A stretch of 64,000 nucleotides of DNA from Planctomycetota bacterium (lineage in GTDB: Bacteria; Planctomycetota; B15-G4), in contig JACKHP010000021.1 in the NCBI GenBank assembly GCA_020638905.1, forward strand, positions 13,116-77,115. Direction: 5' to 3'. The first letter of the stretch is position 1; every line of letters begins with the position of its first letter. The notes under the pieces were generated by a model. That model was given only the letters and a program-made list of their open reading frames with translations. It made no database searches and was not told the origin of the DNA. The position numbers and the translations under genes are program-made. Positions 25,896-35,592 of the stretch are shown piece by piece.

Positions 25896-26138
25896 GATCA
25901 GCCGCACACCGAACAAGAGCACGACGGCCCCTGCGGTGGCGGTCACGATCGGTCCGACCCACTTGCCGCCGACCGAGATGTCGAGCGTACGGAACAGCCA
26001 CTGGCCGATCGCCGCACCGAGCAGTCCCACGACGATGTTGCCCAGCAGGCCGAAGCCGCCGCCCTTGATGAGCTTGCCCGCGAGGAAGCCGGCGACCGCT
26101 CCGACGATGAGCAGGGCGATGAGCTGTTCGGGTTCCAT
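25884..26138 (-). CDS. GlsB/YeaQ/YmgE-family membrane protein
   Basis: An 84-residue protein of the transglycosylase-associated (GlsB/YeaQ/YmgE) family. It has three hydrophobic segments with the family glycines: LIALLIVGAVAGFLAGKLIK, GFGLLGNIVVGLLGAAIGQW and GPIVTATAGAVVLLFGVRLI. Members are small inner-membrane proteins linked to stress; molecular function is unknown. Start ATG 26138 follows GGGAGGACCTCCG, a plausible ribosome site. Its 3' end forms the shared palindromic terminator with alkD, 8 bases away. Confidence 0.9.
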   Translation of the reverse strand: MEPEQLIALLIVGAVAGFLAGKLIKGGGFGLLGNIVVGLLGAAIGQWLFRTLDISVGGKWVGPIVTATAGAVVLLFGVRLIKKA

Positions 26139-26159
26139 CGGAGGTCCTCCCGGGGCGCG

Positions 26160-26552
26160 TCAGGGACCCGCCGCTCGTTCCTGCGCGAAGGCGAGCACGT
26201 GTCCGTCGCGATCGAGACTGTACGCGACGTCGTGTCCCCAATCACGCGGATGCAGCGGGTCGAGCTCGTACGCGCCGTGACGCAGCGCACGCTCGTGGAA
26301 GGCCCGCGCGTCGTCGACCACGAGGTACAGCTCGGCCTTGGCCGCCGCCGCGCCGCGTGTCGGCGCGGGCAGCGCGGAGCCGAGCAGGCGTACGATGCCG
26401 TCGGCCGGCATGAGCCCCAGCACGCACCCGTCGCGCAGCGTGAACTCGGTCATGCCGGGGACGTCCAGCGTCGGCGCGCGCTCGAGCACGCCCTCGTAGA
26501 ACACGGCGCTCGCCCGCTGGTCGTCGACGTAGAGGATCATGTGCGCGTGCAT
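26160..26552 (-). CDS. VOC/glyoxalase-fold protein
   Basis: A 130-residue vicinal-oxygen-chelate protein of the bleomycin-resistance/glyoxalase type: MHAHMILYVDDQRASAVFYE, then TEFTLRDGCVLGLMP, AELYLVVDDARAFHERAL and DWGHDVAYSLDRDGHVLAFA, the paired beta-alpha-beta-beta-beta units. Substrate unknown; family members bind metal and act in antibiotic binding or small-molecule conversion. It is the last gene of the minus-strand group and is separated from the flotillin-like gene by a strong hairpin. Confidence 0.85.
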   Translation of the reverse strand: MHAHMILYVDDQRASAVFYEGVLERAPTLDVPGMTEFTLRDGCVLGLMPADGIVRLLGSALPAPTRGAAAAKAELYLVVDDARAFHERALRHGAYELDPLHPRDWGHDVAYSLDRDGHVLAFAQERAAGP

Positions 26553-26602
26553 GGACGCCACAGTACGCGCGCGCGTCCGGCGACTCCACCTCCTCGACGC
26601 GG

Positions 26603-26639
26603 GACGCCCGGACCCGCGCGTCGCGCGGATCCGGGCGTC
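26603..26639 (-). terminator. Terminator hairpin of the flotillin-like gene
   Basis: GACGCCCGGA (26603-26612) pairs with TCCGGGCGTC (26630-26639), and after one mismatch CCGCG pairs with CGCGG, giving a ~15-bp stem just beyond the stop at 26648. No U tract follows. Confidence 0.65.
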
Positions 26640-26647
26640 GTCCGGCG

Positions 26648-28240
26648 CTACGCGCCGTGGGGCTCCTCGCGTCCGTTCGCGGACGCCTCGGCGAGCCGAC
26701 CCAGCGCAGCCGGCAACTCGACGCCTGCCTGCTCGGCCAGGTCGTGCACCGCCGGCAGCGCGCCGATGAGCCCCGAGAGGAAGTCGGCCGTGGCGCCACG
26801 CGTCGTCTTGCCGTCGCCGCCGCGTCCCCCGTCCCACACGGTGACCTTGTCGATCTTCACGCCCGAGATGGCCTTGACCTGCTCGGCCACGATCTCCGGC
26901 AGTTTCTCGATCATGAGCAGCGTCGGGACGACCGACGGGTCGGCCAGCCCCTCGACGAGCTGGCGGTAGCCCTGCGCCTTCGCCTCGAGCACGCGCCGCA
27001 GGCCTTCGGCCTCCGCCTCGTAGCGCATGAGGATCGCATCGGCCTCGCCGCGGGCCTCGCGCCGGCGCTTCTCGGCCTCGGCCTCGGCCGCGATCTCGAT
27101 GCGCTGCTTCTCGATCTCCTGCGGGGCGAGCTGCTCCTTGCCGAGCCGCGCGAGCTCCTGCTCGCGCTGTGCCTGGAGGATGCTCTGCTCGGCGTGCGCC
27201 GACGCCACGGCCGCGCGCTGGTGCGCCTCGGCCTGGATCTGCGCCAGCTTCGCGTTCGACTCGGCCACACGCGCGGCCGACGTGTTCTCGCCCTCCTTCG
27301 CGAGCGCCTCCGACTCGGCCACCTTGACGCGCTGCTCCTGCTCGGCGACCTTGCTCGCGGCCCGGATCTCCGCCTCGCGCTGCGCCTTCGTGATCTCGAT
27401 GTTGCGCCGACTCGTGACCTCGCCCTCGACGGCCTGGGCCTCGAGCGCGGCCACCGCGATACGCTGCTTCTGCTCGGCATCCTTCTGCCCCTCGACGCCG
27501 GACGCGCGCTCCCTCGCCACCGAGACGGTCTGCTCGCGCACGGCGACGGCCTCTCCCGTGGCGCCCTCCTTCTCCTGCTCGGCCACCTCGACCTTGGCGC
27601 GGTTCACCGCCTCGGCCGCGGCGCGCTTGCCGATCGCGTCGATGTACCCGCTCTCGTCGGTGATGTCGCGGATGTTCACGTTGATCAGCTCGAGGCCGAT
27701 CTTGTTCACCTCCTCGCCGACGTTCGCGTTGATGAGCGACATGAACTTCTCGCGGTCCTTGTTGATCTCCTCGATCGACAGGGTCGCGATCACCAGACGC
27801 AGCTGACCCAGGATGATGTCCTGCGCCTGGTCGCGGATCTTGCTCTCTCCCAGGCCCAGCAGTCGCTCGGCGGCGTTGTTCATGAGCACCGGGTCGGTGC
27901 CGATACCGACGGTGAAGGTCGACGGCACGTTGACCCTGATATTGTTGAGCGAGAGCGCGCCCTCCAGCGGGATCTCGATCACCATCGGCTCGAGGCTGAG
28001 GTAGTCGTAGTCCTGGATCAGCGGCCACACGAACGCTCCGCCACCGTGGATGCAGTGGGCCGCCTGCTGCTTGCCGACCTTTCCGAAGATGACCAGGATT
28101 CGATTGCTCGGACAACGCTTGTAGCGCTGGACGACGAACAGGACGGTGAACACGAACAGCACGAAGGCTGCGCCGGCGAGGCCCAGCCAGAAGAGCTGGC
28201 TGTCCGGCAGCGCGAGCGCGAGACGGGACACGTGCGACAT
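26648..28240 (-). CDS. Flotillin-like SPFH-domain membrane protein
   Basis: A 530-residue scaffold protein. A membrane segment (about 18-40: FWLGLAGAAFVLFVFTVLFV) is followed by an SPFH/band-7 domain (about 45-215: CPSNRILVIFGKVG, EKFMSLINANVGEEVNKIGL, DITDESGYIDAIGKRAAAEA). A long Ala/Glu-rich coiled coil (about 215-435) and a short C-terminal domain complete it. Flotillins form oligomeric rings in the inner membrane. The NfeD-like gene lies 74 bases upstream on the same strand, which is the classic NfeD-flotillin operon. Start ATG 28240 follows GGGGAGCAACCC, a good ribosome site. Confidence 0.92.
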   Translation of the reverse strand: MSHVSRLALALPDSQLFWLGLAGAAFVLFVFTVLFVVQRYKRCPSNRILVIFGKVGKQQAAHCIHGGGAFVWPLIQDYDYLSLEPMVIEIPLEGALSLNNIRVNVPSTFTVGIGTDPVLMNNAAERLLGLGESKIRDQAQDIILGQLRLVIATLSIEEINKDREKFMSLINANVGEEVNKIGLELINVNIRDITDESGYIDAIGKRAAAEAVNRAKVEVAEQEKEGATGEAVAVREQTVSVARERASGVEGQKDAEQKQRIAVAALEAQAVEGEVTSRRNIEITKAQREAEIRAASKVAEQEQRVKVAESEALAKEGENTSAARVAESNAKLAQIQAEAHQRAAVASAHAEQSILQAQREQELARLGKEQLAPQEIEKQRIEIAAEAEAEKRRREARGEADAILMRYEAEAEGLRRVLEAKAQGYRQLVEGLADPSVVPTLLMIEKLPEIVAEQVKAISGVKIDKVTVWDGGRGGDGKTTRGATADFLSGLIGALPAVHDLAEQAGVELPAALGRLAEASANGREEPHGA

Positions 28241-28314
28241 GGGTTGCTCCCCCTGATTCGGCCCTGCGGGCCGGGACGATGTGGACGGATGCTGTGTGCG
28301 GTCGTGATGGACGC

Positions 28315-28929
28315 TCAGGCGGCGGCCACGACCAGCGTGTGATCGTCGTCGACCGAGACGACACGGACGCGCGACGAGGTCGGCAGCGCGCCCTCGAGCG
28401 AGACGGCGCGGAAGATGCGCATGCGGTTGCCGATCACGACGCGCACCTGTCCGCTGCCGGCGCCGTGCTCGGGGACGGTCAGGTAGACGTCGCCCAGCGC
28501 ACCCAGCGCCGACTCGGGGCGCAGCGTGCCCGAACTCTGGAGCTGCATCGCGAGCGCGAGCAGCCAGCCGAGCAGGTACGCCATGCCGAACCCGGTGCCG
28601 ACGCCCAGCAGCGCGCTCGCGCCGAGCGTCCAGCCCGATCCCAGGTGCGCGCCCACGCCGCCCCAGCCGAAACCCATCAGGAAAGCCGAGAGGCCCTGCA
28701 CCGAGAGGATCGTGAACGCGTGGTCGCTGCCGTGGTCGTGCAGCTCGGGCGCGCCGTCGCCGTCGAGGTGCGTGTCGAAGTGCACGTCGAGGTGCGCGTC
28801 GCTCGCGACGTCGCCGTCGTGGTCGGCGCCGAACGACATGAGCAGGATGCGCAGCAGGAAGATCGCGCTGCCGCACAGCGCGGGGACGCTGAACCAGAGC
28901 GCGTCGGGTTCGAGGAGTCGCGCGAACAT
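28315..28929 (-). CDS. NfeD-like/OB-fold membrane partner of flotillin
   Basis: A 204-residue protein. A hydrophobic N-terminal segment (LWFSVPALCGSAIFLLRILL) is followed by a His/Asp-rich loop (DHDGDVASDAHLDVHFDTHL, about 36-70, potentially metal-binding), two or three more membrane segments (FTILSVQGLSAFLMGFGWGG, ASALLGVGTGFGMAYLLGWL) and a C-terminal OB-like domain (GDVYLTVPEHGAGSGQVRVV to VRVVSVDDDHTLVV). This is the short NfeD organisation, without the ClpP-like protease. Start ATG 28929 follows AGAAAGGAACC. It is the first gene of the flotillin operon. Confidence 0.85.
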   Translation of the reverse strand: MFARLLEPDALWFSVPALCGSAIFLLRILLMSFGADHDGDVASDAHLDVHFDTHLDGDGAPELHDHGSDHAFTILSVQGLSAFLMGFGWGGVGAHLGSGWTLGASALLGVGTGFGMAYLLGWLLALAMQLQSSGTLRPESALGALGDVYLTVPEHGAGSGQVRVVIGNRMRIFRAVSLEGALPTSSRVRVVSVDDDHTLVVAAA

Positions 28930-29172
28930 GGCCGGTTCCTTTCTTCGGGACCCCACGTCCCGATCGGTTCGGTGCGATGAGTGGGCGCGCCCCACGGCGC
29001 CTTTCAGTCGCCGACGCCCGGACGGCACACCGCCGACCCCGCGCGGCGCCGCACGCGTCCGACACGTGAAACGGCTCCCCGCGACGTCCCAACCAGCGGC
29101 TCGTTCCGGACGGACCCGACGTCCATGCGCCGTACGCTCCCCGCACCGGCCATCTCCGAAGGAGCACGCCCG

Positions 29173-29301
29173 ATGACCCAGCGCCTGCACGACGCGCTCG
29201 TCGCCCTCACGCTGCTGTGCGCCGTCACGGCGCTGGGCTGGGTGCTCGGGGGATGGATGCTGTTCGCCGACCCGCTGTGCGTGGCCGCCGGACGCATGTG
29301 A
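29173..29301 (+). CDS. Small single-span membrane protein
   Basis: A 42-residue frame, MTQRLHDALVALTLLCAVTA onward, with one hydrophobic segment (about 9-33) ending FADPLCVAAGRM. Support for translation is the strong ribosome site AAGGAG 9 bases before ATG 29173, better than at most genes here. It is divergent from the NfeD gene, with 243 bases between the two starts. No family is recognised. Confidence 0.5.
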   Translation: MTQRLHDALVALTLLCAVTALGWVLGGWMLFADPLCVAAGRM

Positions 29302-29325
29302 GGCGCGCGCCCGACGCGTCCCGCG

Positions 29326-30279
29326 TCACACCCCGCGCGGGACGAAGCGCACGAACGAACCCGCGTGCCGCTCGGCCAGATCGGCGCACGGGCCCGGGTG
29401 GATGCACGCCGCGAGGATCTCGGCCGAGTCGACCAGCCGCGGCCCCGGACGGTTGAAGAACGCGTTGCCGTCGGCGAGCCACACGGCGCCGTCCCGCAAC
29501 GCGGGCCACGGCAGCGGCGCGAGCAGCGCGTCGAGCACGTCGCGCTCGGCGAGCGTGCGCTCGAGCGGGAAGCCGCAGGGCTTCACGAGCACGACGTCGG
29601 GGGCGGGATCGAGCGCGGCCAGCGCCTCGGCGTCGAGCGTCGGGGCGCGCTCGCCGACCTTCGTGACGAGCGCCGTGCCGCCGGCGATCGCGACCAGCTC
29701 GGGCATCCAGGTGCCGCCGACCATGGGCGGCACGAGCCACTCGAGCGTGAGCACGTTCGGGCGGTGCGCGTTCCCGGACGTGCGCGCGCGCAGCGCGTCG
29801 AGGCGTGCGTCCATCGCGGCCACCACGCGCGCGGCCTCGTCGCGGCGGTCGAGCGCGGCACCGACGCGCAGCACGTCGGCACGGACGTCGTCGAGCGTGA
29901 GCGGGTGCAGGTTCACCACGCGCACGTCGGGCCGCGCGATCTGCGCCAGCGCCGCGAGCACGTCGCCGCGGCTCACCGCGCACACGTCGCACAGGTCCTG
30001 GGTCACGATCACGTCGGGGGACGCCCGCTCGAGCGCGTCGACGTCGATCTCGTAGACCGCGAGCGCGTCGCGCAGCAGGCGCCGCACGTCGCGGTCGATG
30101 TCGACCGAGCAGCGGCCGGGCGACATCGTCGTCGACGTGAGCACCGGACGTCCCACGACCTGCGGCGGGAAGTCGCACTCGTGCGACACGCCGACGAGCG
30201 CGTCGCCCAGGCCCAGCGCGCAGACGATCTCGGTGGCCGACGGCAGCAGGCTCGCCACGCGCGGTGTCCGCTCGCTCAT
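29326..30279 (-). CDS. BtuF-like periplasmic-binding-fold protein
   Basis: A 317-residue protein of the cobalamin/siderophore-binding (BtuF/FecB) fold: VASLLPSATEIVCALGLGDA, VSHECDFP, RRLLRDALAVYEIDVDALE, PDVIVTQDLCDVCAVS, VGGTWMPELVAIAGG and a final NRPGPRLVDSAEILAACIHP. No signal peptide or lipobox is seen at the chosen start, so it may be cytoplasmic, as in the stand-alone cobalamin-binding proteins of this group; no ABC transporter genes are adjacent. The ATG overlaps the stop of the upstream SGNH gene (ATGA, 30276-30279), indicating coupling. Confidence 0.8.
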   Translation of the reverse strand: MSERTPRVASLLPSATEIVCALGLGDALVGVSHECDFPPQVVGRPVLTSTTMSPGRCSVDIDRDVRRLLRDALAVYEIDVDALERASPDVIVTQDLCDVCAVSRGDVLAALAQIARPDVRVVNLHPLTLDDVRADVLRVGAALDRRDEAARVVAAMDARLDALRARTSGNAHRPNVLTLEWLVPPMVGGTWMPELVAIAGGTALVTKVGERAPTLDAEALAALDPAPDVVLVKPCGFPLERTLAERDVLDALLAPLPWPALRDGAVWLADGNAFFNRPGPRLVDSAEILAACIHPGPCADLAERHAGSFVRFVPRGV

Positions 30280-31847
30280 CGTGTCTCCTCGGGAAGGCGC
30301 GCGCCGATCACCCGCGCCAGCTCGCGCATGAGCGCCACGCGCACGCCGGGCTGCAGGTGGCAGACGTCCATGAGCACGTCGTAGCCGACGAGCCCCGCGG
30401 GGCAGGATGCCCGCACGAGCGCGTCGACGTCCAGCAGCTCGACCCGCGGGTCGGCGGCGGCCAGCTCGCGCACGACGGCGTTCGAGAGGTCGTTCGCGCA
30501 GCGCGGCGTGCGGTCGGCGCAGATCGCCGCGCGCAACGACTCGACGGCGCGCGCGTCCTCCCCCAGCAGATACAGGACGAGGCCGCGGTCGAACGCCGTG
30601 TGCGCGTAGTCCGGCGCGAGCGCCGCGGCCTCGTCGAGCAGCGCGAGCGCCCGCTGCAGATCGGCGTGCAGGGCCTCGTCGACCTCGCGCCGCCAGAAAC
30701 GCGCGAAGCCCTCCTCGACCGCACGGACGTCGGAGTTCCAGAGGCGCGGGTCGGGCCAGTGCGCGCCGGCGACGGAGTCGGCGCCCTCGCCGGCGGTGGC
30801 TCGCACGTCGGCCAGGATCCCGCCCAGCACCCGCGGCGCCGGCGGCGTCCAGGGCTCGGGGTCGACCACGCGCGCCAGGTAGTAGCGGGTCGTGCGCAGC
30901 CTCACCGCCGGACGCATGCCGGCGCGCAGTGCCTCGGGCACGAGCTTCTGCGCACGTCCACGCAACTTCTCGACCCTCGCGAGCACGTCCGCCGGCGGCC
31001 CGTCGGGACCCGACGCCACGAAGGGCGGCGAGAGCATGTTGCCCGTCAGCGTGCACAGCACGACCCGCGCGCCGGCGCCTTCGCAGACGTCGAGCATGCG
31101 GCGCAGGTTCTCGCGGTAGCGCGCGTAGTGCGCGGAGGTCTCGGCCCGCGTCATCGGACGCTGCGCAGGGTCGCGCTGCATCGGCTCGGGTTCGGGCGAC
31201 GGCGAAGGCGCCAGCAGGTCGCGCAGGACGGTGAACGTGCGCAGGCCCGAGAGCACGCGTTCGGCGTCGGTCGCCGCCCCCGCACGACGGCGGCGAAGCT
31301 CGTCGGCGAAAGCCGACTCGATGAACTCGTTGTGTCCCGAGTGGATCACGACCACGTCCGGCGCGAGCAGCGGCACGGACTGCTCGACCAGGATCGACAC
31401 GCGCTCGCTGCCGTAGCCCTCGCGTCCGAGGTTGATCACCTCGACGCGGGCGGGGAGGTCGCCCGGGCGCGCGTCGCCCGCGCGCTCGTCGGGCGCGAGC
31501 CCCGCGTCCGGGTCGCCGTCGAGCAGGTCCTGCAGCACGCCCTCGGGGAAGAGCTGCGTGTTGCTCCCGCCGAACAGCAGGACGCGCACACGTCCGTCGC
31601 GCGGCGGCACGACGACCTCGGCGGACGGGTCGTCAAACATCCGCGTGCGGAACCCGCCGGGGCGTCCGGGATCGGCGACCAGGTAGCGCGCGCGCTCGTC
31701 GAAGCCGCGCGAGACATCCTGCGCGTGGTCACCGAGGCCGGCGGCGCGCAGCCCGAGCTCGCACAGTCCGAGCAGCACGAGCAGCGGCAGGCACGCCAGC
31801 GCCGCCTTGCGCACGAGCGGCGCCACCCACCCCCCGCCGGACGCCAC
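30276..31847 (-). CDS. Membrane-anchored SGNH-hydrolase-like protein (second paralog)
   Basis: A 523-residue protein with one N-terminal membrane segment (about 15-38). The SGNH/GDSL core shows the Ser in LLFGGSNTQ (S95), the Gly in VINLGREGYGS, the Asn/His block HSGHNEF and D494/H497 in DVCHLQPG. A TPR-like region (about 395-455, ALALLDEAAALAPDYAHTAF) lies before the final block. It is paralogous to the gene at 32061 along its length. GTG 31847 is used as start, after GAGG, 15 bases from the small DUF5989-like gene. The likely activity is esterase or O-acyl transfer on a surface polymer, by family analogy. Confidence 0.85.
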   Translation of the reverse strand: MASGGGWVAPLVRKAALACLPLLVLLGLCELGLRAAGLGDHAQDVSRGFDERARYLVADPGRPGGFRTRMFDDPSAEVVVPPRDGRVRVLLFGGSNTQLFPEGVLQDLLDGDPDAGLAPDERAGDARPGDLPARVEVINLGREGYGSERVSILVEQSVPLLAPDVVVIHSGHNEFIESAFADELRRRRAGAATDAERVLSGLRTFTVLRDLLAPSPSPEPEPMQRDPAQRPMTRAETSAHYARYRENLRRMLDVCEGAGARVVLCTLTGNMLSPPFVASGPDGPPADVLARVEKLRGRAQKLVPEALRAGMRPAVRLRTTRYYLARVVDPEPWTPPAPRVLGGILADVRATAGEGADSVAGAHWPDPRLWNSDVRAVEEGFARFWRREVDEALHADLQRALALLDEAAALAPDYAHTAFDRGLVLYLLGEDARAVESLRAAICADRTPRCANDLSNAVVRELAAADPRVELLDVDALVRASCPAGLVGYDVLMDVCHLQPGVRVALMRELARVIGARLPEETR

Positions 31848-31862
31848 GATCGACCTCGCGCG

Positions 31863-32003
31863 TCAGGTGCCGCGGTAGTCGAACGGGTCGTTCGGCGTGT
31901 TGGCCGCCTTCCACGCCATCCACGCGAGCAGCGCGAAGAAGATCAGGATCGGCGGCAGCCACCAGCGCTTGTTCGCCTTCAGGAAGATCAGGAAGTCGTT
32001 CAT
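31863..32003 (-). CDS. DUF5989-like small membrane protein
   Basis: A 46-residue protein: MNDFLIFLKANKRWWLPPIL, then a hydrophobic run IFFALLAWMAWKA and the tail NTPNDPFDYRGT. The pattern F-L-K-x-x-K-R-W-W-L-x-P-I is that of the tiny DUF5989 family, which commonly sits beside SGNH hydrolases and carbamoyltransferases. Here it lies between two SGNH paralogs (57 bases from the first, 15 from the second), with no carbamoyltransferase in view. One membrane span with a basic N-terminal helix suggests an assembly or anchoring role; function unknown. Confidence 0.8.
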   Translation of the reverse strand: MNDFLIFLKANKRWWLPPILIFFALLAWMAWKAANTPNDPFDYRGT

Positions 32004-32060
32004 GACGCAGGGGCTCGTGCTGCGGGTGCGGGCACGGGGGAGGATATCAGGCGGACTGGA

Positions 32061-33563
32061 TCAGCGCAGCGAGACGACGATCGCGGCCAGCTCGTCGAGC
32101 AGGGCCACGCGCGCCCCGGGCTGCAGGTGGCAGCCGTCCATCATGACCTCGTAGCCGACGGTGCCGTCCGGGCAGGCCGCGGCGAACTCGGACGCGGCGT
32201 CGTAGAACACGACCTCCGGCAGGCTCTCCGCCACCTCGCGCACGAGTCCGTTCGTGGTCGGGTTGCCGCGCCGGGGTGCGCAGTCGTACGTGGCCGCGTC
32301 GACGAGCTGGCGCGCGCCCCGCGAGGCGTCGCCGAGCAGCGTGGAGACCTGTCCCGCGAGGAACAGGGCGCGCGCGTGGTGCGGCGCCTTCGCGAGCACG
32401 TCGTCGAGGGCCTCGGCGATCTGCTGCAGCGCGGCGCGTTCGGCGTCGGTCGGTTCGTCGGCGACGTTGGCCTCGAGCAGGGTCATCAGGCCGCGCACCT
32501 GCGCGTTCCAGGTGGTCGTCGCCGGCCACAGGCAGCCCTCGACCGAGTCGGAGCGCACGTCCCCGCGGACCAGCTCGGGCGAGTGGGCCAGGAACCCCGA
32601 GAGCGGACGCAGCACCGGATCGGGGAACTCGACCGGGATCCGTCCCGAGAACCAGAAGCCGACGCGCAGGCGCGTCACCGCGCCGCCCGGGAAGAGCGAG
32701 AACCGCGCCGGGAAGGTCTTCACGATCTGGCGCAGGACCTGCTCGACCTCGGCCGCCTCGGCCGCGGGCAGGCCGCTGTCCGACACCTGCGGCGGGCACC
32801 AGTCGTTGCCCACCACGGTGCACAGGACGACACGCGCGCCGGCCTCGAGCGAGAGCCTGCACATGGCCTCGATGTTGTCGCGGTAGGCCGCGAAGACGGG
32901 CTGTGCGTCGGCCCACGTGAAGTCGGCGAAGGCCGCCTGCGCCGGGTCGATGTCGGGCGGAGGCTGCGTCGGACGCAGCTCCTGCTCGAAGAGCCGGAAC
33001 GTCCGCAGGTTCGAGAACACGTCGGCCGCCGCGCGCAGCAGTCCGCCCGAGGCCTCGACCTCGGTGGCGAATCCGCGTTCGACGAACTCGTTGTGCCCCG
33101 AGTAGATCACGACCACGTCGGGACGGAGCACCGACATCGCCTGGTGCAGCAGGATGCGCACGCGCGCGCTCCCGTATCCCATGCGCCCGAGGTTGACGAC
33201 CTCGTACCGGCGTCCGTCGTCGGCCAGCGCGTCGGCGGTCTCCCCCAGGCGCCACTGCGGCAGCAGCTGCGTGTTGCTGCCGCCGAAGAGCAGCACGCGC
33301 ACGCGCTCGTCGCGCGGCGGGACGTGCACCTCGAACGAGGGGTCGCCGAAGATCTGCGTGACCCATCCCCCCGGCTGCTCGGGATCCGGCACGAGGTACG
33401 CCGCCTGGTCGTCGAAGCCGCGCCCGAGCGAGTGCGACGCGCCGCCGCCCAATCCCAGCGCGGCCAGGACGAGCTCGGACAACCCGAGGAGCAGCAGCGG
33501 CGGGACGACCACGAGCGCGGCGCGCAGCGCCACCCGGCGGGCCAGGCTCTTCGACTCGGACAT
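32061..33563 (-). CDS. Membrane-anchored SGNH-hydrolase-like protein (first paralog)
   Basis: A 500-residue protein with an N-terminal membrane segment (about 11-38). SGNH blocks: S96 in LLFGGSNTQ, Gly in VVNLGRMGYGS, Asn/His in YSGHNEF, and D476/H479 in DGCHLQPG. A TPR-like stretch (about 385-425) precedes the last block. Both paralogs share the front motif RGFD-x-x-A-x-YLV-x-DP and PPRD-x-RVRVLLFGGSNTQ. The first gene of the four-gene run with the DUF5989-like, second SGNH and BtuF-like genes. Such long SGNH proteins in planctomycetes are usually membrane-bound and may modify exopolysaccharide; inference. Confidence 0.85.
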   Translation of the reverse strand: MSESKSLARRVALRAALVVVPPLLLLGLSELVLAALGLGGGASHSLGRGFDDQAAYLVPDPEQPGGWVTQIFGDPSFEVHVPPRDERVRVLLFGGSNTQLLPQWRLGETADALADDGRRYEVVNLGRMGYGSARVRILLHQAMSVLRPDVVVIYSGHNEFVERGFATEVEASGGLLRAAADVFSNLRTFRLFEQELRPTQPPPDIDPAQAAFADFTWADAQPVFAAYRDNIEAMCRLSLEAGARVVLCTVVGNDWCPPQVSDSGLPAAEAAEVEQVLRQIVKTFPARFSLFPGGAVTRLRVGFWFSGRIPVEFPDPVLRPLSGFLAHSPELVRGDVRSDSVEGCLWPATTTWNAQVRGLMTLLEANVADEPTDAERAALQQIAEALDDVLAKAPHHARALFLAGQVSTLLGDASRGARQLVDAATYDCAPRRGNPTTNGLVREVAESLPEVVFYDAASEFAAACPDGTVGYEVMMDGCHLQPGARVALLDELAAIVVSLR

Positions 33564-33631
33564 GCTCTTCCCGTTCGGCGGGCGGACGACGCGAACCTCC
33601 GGGTTCGGCGCGCACGAGTCTAACCCATGCT

Positions 33632-33646
33632 CCGACCTCCGGGAGG
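33632..33646 (-). terminator. Short hairpin after ettA
   Basis: GACCTC-CGG-GAGGTC, a 6-bp stem with a 3-base loop, 16 bases beyond the ettA stop codon. Weak by itself. Confidence 0.35.
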
Positions 33647-33662
33647 TCACGCCCGACGCGGG

Positions 33663-35354
<1,692 letters not shown>

Positions 35355-35542
35355 GGGCTGTCACCCGATGCTGCGGGACGGAGGCGCCCTGCGCGGCACG
35401 ATCGCGCGCGGGTCACCGAACCGCCGAGTGTAGCGCAGCCCGCGGCGCGCTGTCTTCCCCCCCGCCCCGCGGGACGCGCTCCCGGGCGACGGACGGGGCG
35501 GATGCCGCGCGGGCGTGCCTCGGCGGCCGGCCTCGGGGTCGC

Positions 35543-35575
35543 GGCGACGGCGGAGGACGCGCCTCCGCCGTCGCC
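35543..35575 (-). terminator. Terminator hairpin of the selenoprotein gene
   Basis: A perfect 14-bp stem (GGCGACGGCGGAGG at 35543-35556, complement at 35562-35575) with a 5-base loop, 17 bases beyond the stop at 35593. One of the strongest hairpins in the window. Confidence 0.7.
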
Positions 35576-35592
35576 CGACGGACGTCAGGTCG

